Of a DNA stretch of 59,656 nt, positions 25,558 to 35,292 are shown piece after piece. The notes under the pieces are model-generated. The model made no database searches and was not told where the DNA came from. It saw nothing but the letters and a program-made list of their open reading frames with translations. Origin of the DNA: Polyangium jinanense (lineage in GTDB: Bacteria > Myxococcota > Polyangia > Polyangiales > Polyangiaceae); the NCBI RefSeq assembly GCF_028435365.1, contig NZ_JAGTJJ010000062.1, positions 1-59,656 of the forward strand, written 5' to 3'. Position numbers and translations under genes: made by a program. Position 1 is the first letter of the stretch. Each line of letters starts with the position of its first letter.

Positions 25558-28113
25558 ATGACCTCCTTCTTCCAGGGCCCCCCCGCGCCGCCCGATGGCG
25601 CCACTCCCCCCTCGACCCGAGATCCCGTGCCCTCGCGCGTCCGCGTCGAGGACGACCGGACGGGCATGCACCCCGCCGCCCTCCGCCGCGCGTTCACCGA
25701 TCACGTGCAGTTCTCGCGCGCCCGCGACTTCGAGACGGCGACGAGCTTCGACCGCTTCGTCGCGCTCTCGCTCGCCGTCCGCGACCGCCTCGTCGAGCGC
25801 TGGTCGCAGACGCAGCGCACCTACTACGAGAAGGACGTCAAGCGCGCCTACTACCTCTCCGCCGAGTTCCTCCTCGGCCGCGCGCTCCAGTCGAACCTGC
25901 AGGCCCTCGGCGTCGAGGACACCTACCGCGCGGTCCTGCGTGATCTCGGGATCGACCTCGACGAGATGATGGAGCTCGAGCACGACGCGGGCCTCGGCAA
26001 CGGCGGCCTTGGACGCCTCGCCGCGTGCATCCTCGAGTCGATGGCCACGCTGGAGCTACCCGGCCAGGGCTACGGCATCCGGTACGAGTTCGGCATCTTC
26101 GAGCAGGTGATCCGCGACGGCGCCCAGGTCGAGCGCGCCGACGAGTGGCTGAAATTCGGCAATCCCTGGGAAATCGAGCGGCCCGAATACGCGGTCACCG
26201 TCGGGTTCGGCGGTCGCACCGAGATGGTGCAGGACGGCCGCGGCGGCTTCCGCGTCCTCTGGCACCCGGCCGATCACGTGCTCGGCGTCCCCTACGACAC
26301 GCCCATCGCGGGCCACGGCTCGGGCACCGTGAACACGCTGCGCCTCTGGGCGGCCCGCGCGCACGAGGACTTCGATTTCGGCCTCTTCAACGAGGGCGAC
26401 TACGTCAAGGCCGTGGAGCAGAAGAACGCCTCCGAGGTCATCTCCAAGGTCCTCTACCCGAACGACAACTTCGACAAGGGCAAGGAGCTCCGGCTCCGGC
26501 AGGAGTACTTCTTCGTCGCCTGCTCGATCCACGACATCGTCTGGCGGTACACGAAGACGCACGACGACTTCTCGAAGTTCGGCGACAAGGTCGCGATCCA
26601 GCTCAACGACACGCACCCGGCGATCGCCATCGCCGAGCTCATGCGCGTGCTCGTCGACGAGCACGCCCTCACCTGGGACGAGGCCTGGACGCTGACGGTG
26701 CGGGCCTTCGGCTACACGAACCACACGCTCCTGCCCGAGGCGCTCGAGCGCTGGCCCGTCGCGCTCTTCGAGCGCCTCTTGCCGCGGCACCTGGAGATCA
26801 TCCAGGAGATCAACCGCCGCCTGCTCCGCGCTGTGACCGTCGCTTTCCCCTACGATCAAGGCCGCGCCCGGCGCATGAGCATCTTCGAGGAGGGCTCCGA
26901 ACGCATGGTCCGCATGGCGCACCTCGCGGTCGTCGGCTCGCACTCGATCAACGGCGTGGCCAAGCTCCACAGCGAGCTCGTCCGCACCTCGCTCTTCCGC
27001 GACTTCCACGATCTCTGGCCCGATCGCTTCAGCAACAAGACGAACGGCGTCACGCCGCGCCGCTGGCTCTTCGCCTGCAACCCCAGGCTCTCCCGGCTCA
27101 TCACCTCCCGCATCGGCCCGCGCTTCGTCACCGAGCTCGAGCGCCTCGCCGAGCTCGAACCGTGCGTCGCCGATCCGTCGTTCCTCGCCGAGCTCCGGTC
27201 GATCAAGCGCGCGAACAAGGAAGCGCTCGCCCGCATCGTCAAGCGCGAGCTCGGCTTCGAGGTCGACGTCCGCGCGATCTTCGACGTCCAGATCAAGCGC
27301 CTGCACGAGTACAAGCGCCAGCTCTTGAACGCCCTTCACATCGTCACGCTCTACCTGCGCGCCAAGCGCGGCGAGCGCGTGCACCCGCGGCTCTTCATCT
27401 TCGGCGCGAAGGCCGCGCCCGGCTATCGACAGGCCAAGCTCATCATCAAGCTCATCCACGCCATCGCCTCCGTCGTGAACGGCGACAGCCGCGTCCCCGA
27501 GCTCAAGGTCGCGTTCCTGCCGAACTACCGCGTCTCGCTCGCCGAGAAGATCATCCCTGCGGCCGACCTCTCCGAGCAGATCTCGACGGCCGGCATGGAG
27601 GCCTCGGGCACCGGCAACATGAAGCTCGCGATGAACGGCGCGCTCACGATTGGCACCTACGACGGCGCCAACATCGAGATCCGCGAGGCCGTCGGGGCCG
27701 AAAACTTCTTCCTCTTCGGCCTCACGGCCGAGGAGGTCGAGGCGCGCCTCGCGTCGGGCGTGCCTGGCCGCGCCGCGTACGAGGCCGATCCCGAGCTCCG
27801 CGAGGCGATCGACTTCATCCGCACCGGCTTCTTCTCGCCGGACGAGCCCGACGCCTTCCACCCGCTCGTCGACGAGCTGCTCGGCCGCGACCGTTACCTC
27901 GTGATGAGCGATTTCCGCGCGTATGCCGACGCCCAGAAGGACGTCGAGCGGGCGTTCCTCGACGAGGAGACCTGGTCGCGCAAAGCCGCCCTCAACATCG
28001 CGCGGGTCGGCGGCTTCTCGTCGGACCGCACGGTGCGCGAATACGCGAATGAAATCTGGGGGATCGAGCCCTGCCCCATCCGGCTCGTCCCCGATGAGCC
28101 CGCCGCCGAGTAG
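25558..28113 (+). CDS. glgP: Glycogen/starch phosphorylase
   Basis: 851 residues. Cleaves alpha-1,4 glucan with phosphate to give glucose-1-phosphate; PLP-dependent. Seen: KRAYYLSAEFLLGRAL near the N-terminus, the DAGLGNGGLGRLAAC nucleotide/phosphate-site motif, LNDTHPAIAI, NKTNGVTPRRW, and the PLP-Lys motif EASGTGNMKLAMNG (Lys about 689). The length matches the family. The frame is open far upstream, but ATG 25558 begins the protein with a short Pro-rich leader before the conserved HVQFSRARDFE region. It is followed after 100 bp by clpS, with no shared pathway. Glycogen turnover in myxobacteria is linked to development and trehalose synthesis (general knowledge). Confidence 0.95.
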   Translation: MTSFFQGPPAPPDGATPPSTRDPVPSRVRVEDDRTGMHPAALRRAFTDHVQFSRARDFETATSFDRFVALSLAVRDRLVERWSQTQRTYYEKDVKRAYYLSAEFLLGRALQSNLQALGVEDTYRAVLRDLGIDLDEMMELEHDAGLGNGGLGRLAACILESMATLELPGQGYGIRYEFGIFEQVIRDGAQVERADEWLKFGNPWEIERPEYAVTVGFGGRTEMVQDGRGGFRVLWHPADHVLGVPYDTPIAGHGSGTVNTLRLWAARAHEDFDFGLFNEGDYVKAVEQKNASEVISKVLYPNDNFDKGKELRLRQEYFFVACSIHDIVWRYTKTHDDFSKFGDKVAIQLNDTHPAIAIAELMRVLVDEHALTWDEAWTLTVRAFGYTNHTLLPEALERWPVALFERLLPRHLEIIQEINRRLLRAVTVAFPYDQGRARRMSIFEEGSERMVRMAHLAVVGSHSINGVAKLHSELVRTSLFRDFHDLWPDRFSNKTNGVTPRRWLFACNPRLSRLITSRIGPRFVTELERLAELEPCVADPSFLAELRSIKRANKEALARIVKRELGFEVDVRAIFDVQIKRLHEYKRQLLNALHIVTLYLRAKRGERVHPRLFIFGAKAAPGYRQAKLIIKLIHAIASVVNGDSRVPELKVAFLPNYRVSLAEKIIPAADLSEQISTAGMEASGTGNMKLAMNGALTIGTYDGANIEIREAVGAENFFLFGLTAEEVEARLASGVPGRAAYEADPELREAIDFIRTGFFSPDEPDAFHPLVDELLGRDRYLVMSDFRAYADAQKDVERAFLDEETWSRKAALNIARVGGFSSDRTVREYANEIWGIEPCPIRLVPDEPAAE

Positions 28114-28215
28114 GGCTTCTCCGCCCGCTCCCCGCCCCGAGCATAACGATTCTCCGCGCGCGACCACCGGCGCGCCGGGCCCTGGCTTGCTATTCTGTTC
28201 GGCCCCCCCAGACGT

Positions 28216-28539
28216 ATGGCGAACGATCCGCGTGAACGAGAGGACCACGAAGGCGATCTCGCGACCCAGAAGAAGCGCAAGGTCGAGAAGGTCCGCCGCT
28301 ACAAGGTCGTCCTCCACAACGACAACTACACGACGATGGAATTCGTCGTTCTCGTGCTCGTGAAGTTCTTTCACAAGACCGACACGGAAGCGACGCACAT
28401 CATGCTCAGCGTGCACCACAAGGGCTCAGGCGTCGCGGGCGTCTACACCAAGGACGTCGCCGAGACGAAGGTCACCCAGGTGCAGAGCTTCGCGAGGCAA
28501 CACGGCATGCCCCTCCGGCTTTCGGCCGAACCCGAGTAG
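28216..28539 (+). CDS. clpS: ClpS adaptor protein
   Basis: 107 residues. Binds N-degron substrates and the N-domain of ClpA to deliver them to ClpAP. The core KKRKVEKVRRYKVVLHNDNYTTMEFVV contains the LHNDxxTxMEFV N-degron pocket motif, and the end KTDTEATHIMLSVHHKGSGVAGVYTKDVAETKV is the full family fold. The unstructured N-terminal about 22 residues precede it as usual. The start ATG sits 5 bp before the next gene's operon partner relation: clpA begins 5 bp after the clpS stop, the canonical clpS-clpA order. Confidence 0.97.
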   Translation: MANDPREREDHEGDLATQKKRKVEKVRRYKVVLHNDNYTTMEFVVLVLVKFFHKTDTEATHIMLSVHHKGSGVAGVYTKDVAETKVTQVQSFARQHGMPLRLSAEPE

Positions 28540-28544
28540 GAACC

Positions 28545-30869
28545 ATGAAGATCAGCCCCGAGGTCGAGATCGCCTTCAAGCTGGCCACGCACGAGGCCAT
28601 CCGCCGACGGCACGAGTACGTGACCGTCGAGCACCTTCTCTACGCGCTCACGTTCGATGAGGAGACGGCGAACGTGATCCGCAAGGCGGGCGGAGATCTA
28701 CCGAAGCTGAAGAAGCGTTTGGAGCGCTTCCTCGAAGAAGAGATCGAGGCGCTGCCCGATCACGTCGACAACGAGCCCGTCGTCTCCATCGGCTTCCAGA
28801 ACGTCGTGGGCCGCGCGGCCGTGCACGTCCAGAACACGAACCAGAAAGAGCTCAAGGGCGCGAACGTCCTCGTCGCGGTCTTCTCCGAGCGCGACTCGCC
28901 CGCCGTGCAGATGCTCCGCGAGGCCGACGTGCAGCGCCTCGACGTGGTGAACTTCCTGTCGCACGGCATCGCCAAGGACGGGCAGGACGACGAGGTCGGC
29001 CCGGAGGACGCGACCGAGGGCGCGGACGCCGCCGAGGCCGAGGGCGAAGGCCGCGAGAGCCGCCGCGATCCGCTCGCGTCGTTCACCGTGAACCTGAACA
29101 AGGAAGCGGAGAGCGGGCGCATCGATCCGCTGGTCGGCCGAACGATCGAGCTCGAGCGCACGATCCAGGTCCTCGCGCGCCGCCGCAAGAACAACCCCTT
29201 GCTCATCGGCGACGCCGGCGTCGGCAAGACCGCGATCGCCGAGGGCCTGGCCATGAAGATCGTCAAGGGCGACGTCCCGCACGCGATCAAGGGCGCGACG
29301 ATCTACGCGCTCGACATGGGCGCGCTCATCGCCGGCACGCGCTACCGCGGCGACTTCGAGAACCGGCTGAAGGGCGTGCTCAAGGCCCTCGAAAAGCAGC
29401 CGGGCGCGATCCTCTTCATCGACGAGATCCACACGATCATCGGCGCCGGCGCCGCGAGCGGCGGCACGATGGACGCCTCGAACCTCTTGAAGCCCGCGCT
29501 CGCATCCGGCCGCCTGCGTTGCATCGGCGCGACGACCTTCCAGGAGTACCGCGGGCACCTCGAGCGCGACAGCGCCCTCGCCCGCCGCTTCCAGCGCATC
29601 GAGATCAACGAGCCCTCGGTCGACGAGACGCGCCAGATCCTCGAAGGCCTGCGCAAGCACTACGAGGAGTTCCACAAGGTCAAGTTCACGGACGCCGCGC
29701 TCGAGGCGGCCGCGAAGCTCAGCGACCGCTACCTCCGCGACCGGCGCCTGCCCGACAAGGCGATCGATCTGCTCGACGAGGCCGGCGCCGCCGCGCGCCT
29801 CGCCCACGGCGAGGACTACACGGTCGACGTGCCCGACATCGAGATCGTCGTCGCGAAGATGGCCCAGATCCCGCCGCGCCAGGTTTCGACCTCGGATCGC
29901 GCGCAGCTCAAGGATCTGCAGAAGGAGCTCGAGGGCGTGGTGTTCGGCCAGGCCGAGGCGGTCTCGCAGCTCGCGAGCGCCATCAAGCTCTCCCGCGCAG
30001 GCCTGCGCTCGCCGGAGAAGCCGATTGGCTCGTTCCTCTTCACGGGCCCGACGGGCGTCGGCAAGACCGAGCTCGCCAAGCAGCTCGCGAAGGTCATGGG
30101 GATCGAGTTCCTCCGCTTCGACATGAGCGAGTACCAGGAGCGGCACACGGTCTCGCGCCTCATCGGCGCGCCGCCCGGCTACGTCGGCTTCGATCGCGGC
30201 GGCCTGCTCACCGAGGCGATCGCGAAGACGCCGCACGCCGTGCTCCTGCTCGACGAGATCGAGAAGGCGCACCCGGACATCTTCCAGGTGCTCCTGCAGG
30301 TCATGGACCACGGCACGCTCACGGACAACAACGGCAAGAAGAGCTCCTTCCGGCACGTCGTGCTCATCATGACGAGCAACGTCGGCGCCCGGGAGCTCAC
30401 GCAGACGCGCCTCGGCTTCGGCGAGCGCGGCAACGTGGGCGACGACGATCGCGCCTTCAAGAACGTGTTCAGCCCGGAGTTCCGGAACCGACTCGACGCG
30501 CGCATCATGTTCAAGCCGCTCGATCCGAGCGTCATGGGCAGCATCGTCGACAAGTTCATCCGCGAGATCGAGTCGCTCGTGGGCGACAAGGGCGTGAGCA
30601 TCCAGGTCACCGACGCGGCGCGCGAGTACCTCGCGAAGAAGGGCTACGATCCGGCCTTCGGCGCGCGCCCGCTCGGACGCGTCATCGAGCGCGAGCTCAA
30701 GCCTCGCCTCGGCGACGAGATCCTCTTCGGCGAACTCGAGCACGGCGGCAAGACCGTGGTCGATCTGAAGGACGGCGCGCTCTCGTTCTCGTTCCTCCCG
30801 AACGAGCCGCCTGCTGAGGAGAAAAAGGCCGAAACGCCGAAGGAGACCGAGGCGCCGGCCCAGGCCTGA
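28545..30869 (+). CDS. clpA: ATP-dependent Clp protease ATP-binding subunit ClpA
   Basis: 774 residues. AAA+ unfoldase that feeds ClpP. N-domain 1-145 (Clp_N repeats), then D1 with Walker A GDAGVGKT (about 222-229) and Walker [11 protein letters not shown], and D2 with Walker A GPTGVGKT (about 501-508) and Walker [22 protein letters not shown] loop near 622-627 sits where ClpA/ClpX have the IGL/IGF ClpP-binding loop, so ClpP docking is probably kept. The C-terminus ends in a Glu/Pro/Ala tail. An acidic linker ([18 protein letters not shown]) separates the N-domain from D1. Co-transcribed with clpS; no clpP lies in the window. A strong terminator follows. Confidence 0.97.
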   Translation: MKISPEVEIAFKLATHEAIRRRHEYVTVEHLLYALTFDEETANVIRKAGGDLPKLKKRLERFLEEEIEALPDHVDNEPVVSIGFQNVVGRAAVHVQNTNQKELKGANVLVAVFSERDSPAVQMLREADVQRLDVVNFLSHGIAKDGQDDEVGPEDATEGADAAEAEGEGRESRRDPLASFTVNLNKEAESGRIDPLVGRTIELERTIQVLARRRKNNPLLIGDAGVGKTAIAEGLAMKIVKGDVPHAIKGATIYALDMGALIAGTRYRGDFENRLKGVLKALEKQPGAILFIDEIHTIIGAGAASGGTMDASNLLKPALASGRLRCIGATTFQEYRGHLERDSALARRFQRIEINEPSVDETRQILEGLRKHYEEFHKVKFTDAALEAAAKLSDRYLRDRRLPDKAIDLLDEAGAAARLAHGEDYTVDVPDIEIVVAKMAQIPPRQVSTSDRAQLKDLQKELEGVVFGQAEAVSQLASAIKLSRAGLRSPEKPIGSFLFTGPTGVGKTELAKQLAKVMGIEFLRFDMSEYQERHTVSRLIGAPPGYVGFDRGGLLTEAIAKTPHAVLLLDEIEKAHPDIFQVLLQVMDHGTLTDNNGKKSSFRHVVLIMTSNVGARELTQTRLGFGERGNVGDDDRAFKNVFSPEFRNRLDARIMFKPLDPSVMGSIVDKFIREIESLVGDKGVSIQVTDAAREYLAKKGYDPAFGARPLGRVIERELKPRLGDEILFGELEHGGKTVVDLKDGALSFSFLPNEPPAEEKKAETPKETEAPAQA

Positions 30870-30893
30870 CGCGTTTCTACGCGCAGGCTAAGG

Positions 30894-30929
30894 AAACGGG
30901 GGCTCTTCCCAAAGGAGGAGCCCCCGTTT
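30894..30929. terminator. Bidirectional rho-independent terminator (clpA/apaG)
   Basis: Stem aaacgggggctcttcc (30894-30909) pairs with ggaggagcccccgttt (30914-30929) with one G-U wobble and a caaa loop: 16 bp. The plus strand continues tcattt after the A/T-rich stem foot, and the minus strand has a matching T-rich foot. It sits between the convergent clpA (stop 30869) and apaG (stop 30935). Confidence 0.88.
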
Positions 30930-30934
30930 TCATT

Positions 30935-31321
30935 TCAGTTGAGCGAATACGGCATCGCGAGCGTGAACGGCGCGATCTCGGCGTCGAACGCCGGCCCGCC
31001 GCTCGCGGGGTACATCTGGTAGGTGCCGTGCATCGTGCCGCGCGGTGTCTCCAGCACGCAGCCGCTCGTGTACTCGAAGTGCTCTCCGGGCCGGAGGGTC
31101 GGCTGCTTGCCGACAACGCCGGGGCCTCGCACCTCTTCGATCTTCCCGTTGCCGTCGGTGATGATCCAGTGCCGGGTGCGAAGCTGCGCGGGCTCGCTGC
31201 CCTCGTTCGAGATACGCACCGTGTAGGCGAACACGTAACGCCTCGCGCTCGGCATGGATTGCGACGGAACGTACTGGGTCGTGACGTTGACGCGGATTCC
31301 GTTCGTGATGGCGGTGGACAC
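30935..31321 (-). CDS. apaG: ApaG protein (DUF525)
   Basis: 128 residues, family length. Single Ig-like beta domain: STAITNGIRVNVTTQYVPSQS, RYVFAYTVRISNEGSEPAQLRTRHWIITDG, the Gly-rich GPGVVGKQPTLRPGEHFEYTSGC pyrophosphate-binding-like loop, and GTMHGTYQMY. Family linked to Co2+/Mg2+ tolerance and ApaH in enterics; biochemical role unsettled. GTG at 31321 is chosen because the family starts exactly here (V-STAITNG) with an agggg-type ribosome-binding site; the frame stays open to 31450 but the added residues have no family match. No apaH or ksgA neighbour. The stop is 6 bp from the terminator stem. Confidence 0.93.
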   Translation of the reverse strand: MSTAITNGIRVNVTTQYVPSQSMPSARRYVFAYTVRISNEGSEPAQLRTRHWIITDGNGKIEEVRGPGVVGKQPTLRPGEHFEYTSGCVLETPRGTMHGTYQMYPASGGPAFDAEIAPFTLAMPYSLN

Positions 31322-31429
31322 GCCCCTGCCGTGCCACGCACCCGAGCCGTCCACAAGGGGACTTTCGGAGGTCTCGGAAACCCAGGCCGTGTTGACAGCT
31401 CTCATGCTCGTCCGCACGTTCCCCGAACC

Positions 31430-32491
31430 GTGAACGACAACGACGACCATTCAGGCACGAGCGCCGCCCAGGCACCGTCCCTCCCCTCCCTCGCCTCGCC
31501 CGCGGCGTTCGCGGGGGTCACGGGGGCTGCGTCCCCGCCCACGCCGGGCGTGCTCGTACCGGTCGACCCCCTGCCGGGCCTCACGGCCATCGGCCCGGTG
31601 AACGAGCGCAAAGCGCGGGATTGGTCGCTCGTCCTGCAGTCGATGTCGGTCTGGCACATGATGCGCTGGACGTTCCGGGGCTGGGTCCTCGTCGTGAGGG
31701 ACGAGGATTACGATCAGGCGTCGAGCTCGATCGATCGGTACGAGACCGAAAATCGGGACTGGCCGCCGCAGAAGGTCCGCGAGCGGCCGCGGCACGCGCC
31801 CTCGATCATCGCGCCGCTCCTCTTCGCTGCGCTCGCCCTGTTTTTCCTGGTCACGGGGCCCGTCGCGCACAACTCGTTCTGGTTCCAGCGCGGTCGCGCC
31901 GAGAGCGACCTCGTCCTCGGCGCCGAGCCCTGGCGCGCGCTGACGGCGCTCACGCTGCACGCGGACTCGTCGCACGTGATCGGCAACGTCATCTCGGGCG
32001 CGATCTTCGCGTCGGCGGTGCAACGCAGGCTCGGCCCGGGCGGCTCTGCGCTCGCGATCCTCACGGCGGGCACGCTCGGCAACGTCGCGAACGCCGTCGC
32101 GTACCACACGATGGGAAACGACGTGCATCGCTCGATCGGCGCGTCGACAGCGGTGTTCGGGGCGATCGGGATCCTCGCGGCCACGCAGCTCGCGCTCGAT
32201 CGGGATCACGCGGCGGGGCGGAAGCGGACGATGCAGGAGATCGCGGCGCCGATCGTCGGCGGACTCGCGCTGCTCGGCGCGCTCGGCGCGAGCCCGCAAT
32301 CCGATCTCGGCGCGCATTTCTTCGGGTTTGTCGGGGGCGTCGTGGTGGGCCTCGGCGCGGCGCTCGGCCTGCGCAAGACGCGGCCTTCGCCGCGGCCGTG
32401 GCTCCAGGTGGGGCTGCTCGGAGCCACGATCGCGATCCTTCTCGGCGCGTGGCGCCTGGCCTTGCCGTACCGACTCGTCTGGCCGTTCTGA
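31430..32491 (+). CDS. Rhomboid-family intramembrane serine protease
   Basis: 353 residues. A cytoplasmic about 130-residue N-terminal region (Pro-rich, then RDWSLVLQSMSVWHMMRWTF and VVRDEDYDQA, a small folded domain) precedes a rhomboid core: first helix APSIIAPLLFAALALFFLVTG, then HADSSHVIGNVISG, catalytic Ser239 in GASTAVFG and His296 in GAHFFGFVGG. These are the Ser-His dyad and the HxxxN oxyanion helper. Start GTG 31430 is chosen since upstream codons overlap the apaG promoter region; a perfect ttgaca box lies at 31392-31397 but without a good -10. Convergent with the ATP-grasp-like gene, 6 bp apart. Substrates unknown. Confidence 0.9.
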   Translation: MNDNDDHSGTSAAQAPSLPSLASPAAFAGVTGAASPPTPGVLVPVDPLPGLTAIGPVNERKARDWSLVLQSMSVWHMMRWTFRGWVLVVRDEDYDQASSSIDRYETENRDWPPQKVRERPRHAPSIIAPLLFAALALFFLVTGPVAHNSFWFQRGRAESDLVLGAEPWRALTALTLHADSSHVIGNVISGAIFASAVQRRLGPGGSALAILTAGTLGNVANAVAYHTMGNDVHRSIGASTAVFGAIGILAATQLALDRDHAAGRKRTMQEIAAPIVGGLALLGALGASPQSDLGAHFFGFVGGVVVGLGAALGLRKTRPSPRPWLQVGLLGATIAILLGAWRLALPYRLVWPF

Positions 32492-32497
32492 TCCGGC

Positions 32498-33709
32498 TCA
32501 GTCCACGGGCCAGAGCCCGACCGTGCCGCCGACCCAGGTGAGATCCTTGTTCTGATCGACGCCGAGCATCTTGCCGCGCGAGAGCCGCACGAGGTTCAGC
32601 ACGAGCTCGGGCGCGGGCTCGTCGGGCGCGCGCAGGAACATCATCCGCACCTCGCCCTTCACGCCCGAGCCGTCGGGCATCGGCAGCGCGGGCTCGTAGG
32701 AGATCTTCTCCTGCAAAAGCCAGCCGTGCCGATCCGACGCGGGGATCGCCGCGATGTCTTCCTTCGTCGGATCCACCTTCACGCCCGAGCCCGCGAACGA
32801 GAAGAGGGGCTTCAGCACGTAGCGCTCGAGATCGTTCGGGATCTCCGAAAGCTCCGAGAGGTAGCGGGCGCGCGGCACGGCCGGGTGATCGATGTACGGC
32901 AGCGTGTACTTCGACCACGTCCAGTACCAGTTCGGATGCGAGCACCACGTGATGTCGAGGTCGTCCGTGTAGCGGAACGGGAGCTCGATCTTGCGCGCCT
33001 CGAGCTCGTCGAAGACCACGCGGTTGTAGATGCGGCGCACCTCGACGAGCTTGCCGGCCACCTTGCGGAAAAGCTTGCGCCCCTCGCGTACGAGCGTCGT
33101 CGGGCAGACCGCGTCGACGCCGATGAGCTCCTTCGTTGCGAGGAAGTCCGGGTACGTCTTCTGGTTCGGCGGATCGATGTCGAGCAGCACGACGTTCGCC
33201 GGATCTTCGTCCGCGAGCACGGCCTTGCGCAGGCGCGCGACGAACCCCTCGCGATCGAGGCCGCCGAAGAAGATCGACCACTTCCGATCGAGCCCCGGCA
33301 TCGTGCGCATCATGTCGGCCATGACCTCGCTCTGCAGCACCATGAGCGCGTAGAGCGAGGGGAACGCTTGCAGCTCGACCACACGGCCTTCGAGCTCTCC
33401 GCTCGGCCCGCGCACGATCGCAAAGTCGACCTGCACGCAGTTCGGCAAGGGGTCCATTCCGGGCGCGTCGAGGTGCGCGGGGATCGCGCGCTTCATCGTC
33501 TCGATCACGTTCGGCCGCGAGATCTGCTGCACGATCTCCTTCGCGGACTTCGCGAGGTAGCTCCGCAGCCCCTCGGGCAGGAAGAGCGGCGTCTCAGCCA
33601 CACGGAAGGGGATTTTCGAGCCCACCCGGCGCTCGAGGCGCTCGAGATAATCCGCATAGGTGTTGGGTCCGAAGGCGGCGTTGTAGGCGCGGCGAAAGAC
33701 GGGATCCAT
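32498..33709 (-). CDS. ATP-grasp-like protein
   Basis: 403 residues, cytoplasmic. The C-terminal part has an ATP-grasp-like pattern: YVLKPLFSFAGSGVKVDP (Lys and Gly-rich loop), WLLQEKISYEP (the adenine-side strand), GEVRMMFL (acidic-Arg metal site). The N-terminal part (VDFAIVRGPSGELEGRVVELQAFPSLYAL) and the middle (YNRVVFDELEARKIELPFRY) fit circularly permuted ATP-grasp ligases that act on peptides or amino acids. I cannot name the substrate. ATG 33709 begins a compact protein (MDPVFRRAYNAAFGPNTYADY); the frame is open further upstream but into the divergent promoter. Confidence 0.65.
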   Translation of the reverse strand: MDPVFRRAYNAAFGPNTYADYLERLERRVGSKIPFRVAETPLFLPEGLRSYLAKSAKEIVQQISRPNVIETMKRAIPAHLDAPGMDPLPNCVQVDFAIVRGPSGELEGRVVELQAFPSLYALMVLQSEVMADMMRTMPGLDRKWSIFFGGLDREGFVARLRKAVLADEDPANVVLLDIDPPNQKTYPDFLATKELIGVDAVCPTTLVREGRKLFRKVAGKLVEVRRIYNRVVFDELEARKIELPFRYTDDLDITWCSHPNWYWTWSKYTLPYIDHPAVPRARYLSELSEIPNDLERYVLKPLFSFAGSGVKVDPTKEDIAAIPASDRHGWLLQEKISYEPALPMPDGSGVKGEVRMMFLRAPDEPAPELVLNLVRLSRGKMLGVDQNKDLTWVGGTVGLWPVD

Positions 33710-33800
33710 GCGCTTTCCTTGGTAGCACGAGCGGGGTGCGTCGCGGCAGGGGACCGAAGGAGGATGGATCCGAAGGCCCGTCGGGTGGTAACGTCCCGTC

Positions 33801-34001
33801 GTGCTCTCCCGACGATCCATCACGCCCCTCGCGGTCGTGATCCTTTCGCTCTCGGCGACAGCCTGTTCGTCCCTGACGCGGCCCGACGAGATCACCATCA
33901 AGGCTGAACCCGCGGCGGCTCCTGCGCCCCCGCCTGCTCCGGCAGCTCCTGCCGGGCAGCCCGGCGCTGCTGCGGCCCCCGCACCCGGTGGAGGTGGTTG
34001 A
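33801..34001 (+). CDS. Small Pro/Ala-rich lipoprotein
   Basis: 66 residues from GTG 33801: basic start (MLSRRSIT), hydrophobic core PLAVVILSLSATAC with a clean lipobox (SATAC), then a Pro/Ala-rich tail to a Gly run. It looks like a real short lipoprotein, as common in this genome type, but there is no conserved domain to prove it. It lies 90 bp from the divergent ATP-grasp-like gene and 134 bp upstream of the acyl-CoA dehydrogenase gene. Confidence 0.5.
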   Translation: MLSRRSITPLAVVILSLSATACSSLTRPDEITIKAEPAAAPAPPPAPAAPAGQPGAAAAPAPGGGG

Positions 34002-34135
34002 GGCGGTTGACGAGGCTCCGGTCCGGAGCCTGAACATCCCCACCTCGAACCTCACCCTCCGCCCCTGCGGCATCCGCATGCGAAAGGCACGCGCTCGCTC
34101 GTCGTGAGCTCTTCGCCTGGAACGGACGGTATCCC

Positions 34136-35287
34136 GTGACATCCCTGCCCTCTCTGCACGAGACCCCCGAGCACGCCCGGCTGCGGGACGAGATCCGCCG
34201 CTTCGCGCGCCGCGAAATTGCGCCTTTCGCCCACGCCTGGGAGGAGGCGAACGAGTTCCCCCGCGAGCTCTACGAGAAGGCCGCTCGCGCCGGCATGCTC
34301 GGCGTCGGTTATCCCGAGACGTACGGCGGATCCGGCGGGGATCTCTCGCACATGATCGCCGCGACCGAGGAGATGATCGTCGGTGGAACGTCCGTGGGCA
34401 CGGCCGTGGGCCTCGGCAGCCACGCGATTGCACTGCCGCCGATCCTGAACTTCGGCACCGAGGAGCAAAAGAAGCGGTTTCTCCCGCCCGTGCTCGCGGG
34501 TGAGAAGATCGCGGCGCTCGCGATCACCGAGCCGGGCGGCGGCAGCGACGTCGCCTCGCTCGCGACGCGCGCGGTCAAGGATGGCGACCACTACGTCGTC
34601 ACGGGCGCGAAGACCTTCATCACTTCGGGATGCCGCGCCGACCTCGTGACCACCGCCGTGCGCACGGGCGGCGAAGGGCACGGCGGGATCTCGTTGCTCG
34701 TGATCGAGCGCGGGACGCGCGGTTTTTCCGTAGGCAAGAAACTCGCGAAAATGGGCTGGTGGGCCTCCGACACCGCCGAGCTCGTCTTCGACGGGTGTCG
34801 TGTTCCGCGGGAAAACCTCATCGGCGAAGAGAACGCCGGGTTCATCCCGATCATGACGAACTTCGCCGTCGAGCGACTGCTGCTCGCCGGCAACTGCGTG
34901 GCGATCGCCTCACTCGCGTACGACGAGGCCGTGCGTTACGCGCGCGAGCGACGCGCCTTCGGCAAGCCGATCATGGGCTTCCAGGTGCTGCGCCACAAGC
35001 TCGCGGACATGGCGACGCGCATCGCGGCGGCGCGCGCCCTCATGAACGACGTCATCGCGCGTTACCTGCGCGGCGACATGGTCACGGGCCTCGCCGCGAT
35101 GGCGAAGAACACCGCGACGGACGCTTGTTCGTTCGTCTGCGACGAGGCCGTACAGATCTTCGGCGGACACGGCTACATGCGCGAGACGCTCGTCGAGCGA
35201 CTCTACCGCGACGCGCGGCTCTACCCGATCGGCGGCGGGACGCGCGAGATCATGAACGAGATCATCTGCAAGACGGAGGGCTACTAG
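34136..35287 (+). CDS. Acyl-CoA dehydrogenase (long-chain/isovaleryl type)
   Basis: 383 residues; FAD enzyme of beta-oxidation or branched-chain acyl-CoA oxidation. Seen: N-terminal helical domain, AITEPGGGSDVASL, the FITSG beta-domain region, RRAFGKPIMGFQVLRHKLAD, and QIFGGHGYMRETLVERLYRDAR. The usual catalytic Glu in YEGT is replaced by Gly here (IGGGTREIM), while a Glu is present in AVERLLLA (Glu246), the position used by long-chain and isovaleryl-CoA dehydrogenases. So the enzyme is likely active and of that subgroup. Start GTG 34136. Followed by a lipoprotein gene 5 bp after the stop. Confidence 0.92.
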   Translation: MTSLPSLHETPEHARLRDEIRRFARREIAPFAHAWEEANEFPRELYEKAARAGMLGVGYPETYGGSGGDLSHMIAATEEMIVGGTSVGTAVGLGSHAIALPPILNFGTEEQKKRFLPPVLAGEKIAALAITEPGGGSDVASLATRAVKDGDHYVVTGAKTFITSGCRADLVTTAVRTGGEGHGGISLLVIERGTRGFSVGKKLAKMGWWASDTAELVFDGCRVPRENLIGEENAGFIPIMTNFAVERLLLAGNCVAIASLAYDEAVRYARERRAFGKPIMGFQVLRHKLADMATRIAAARALMNDVIARYLRGDMVTGLAAMAKNTATDACSFVCDEAVQIFGGHGYMRETLVERLYRDARLYPIGGGTREIMNEIICKTEGY

Positions 35288-35292
35288 CCACC

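Noticed and set aside
28172..28187. Sigma54-like GG-N10-GC site before clpS
   Set aside because: Only the -12 ttgct part fits; the -24 part is poor and chance matches are frequent in GC-rich DNA.
31392..31420. Promoter with perfect ttgaca before the rhomboid gene
   Set aside because: The 17-bp-spaced -10 (cacgtt) is a poor match, so I only note it under the gene.
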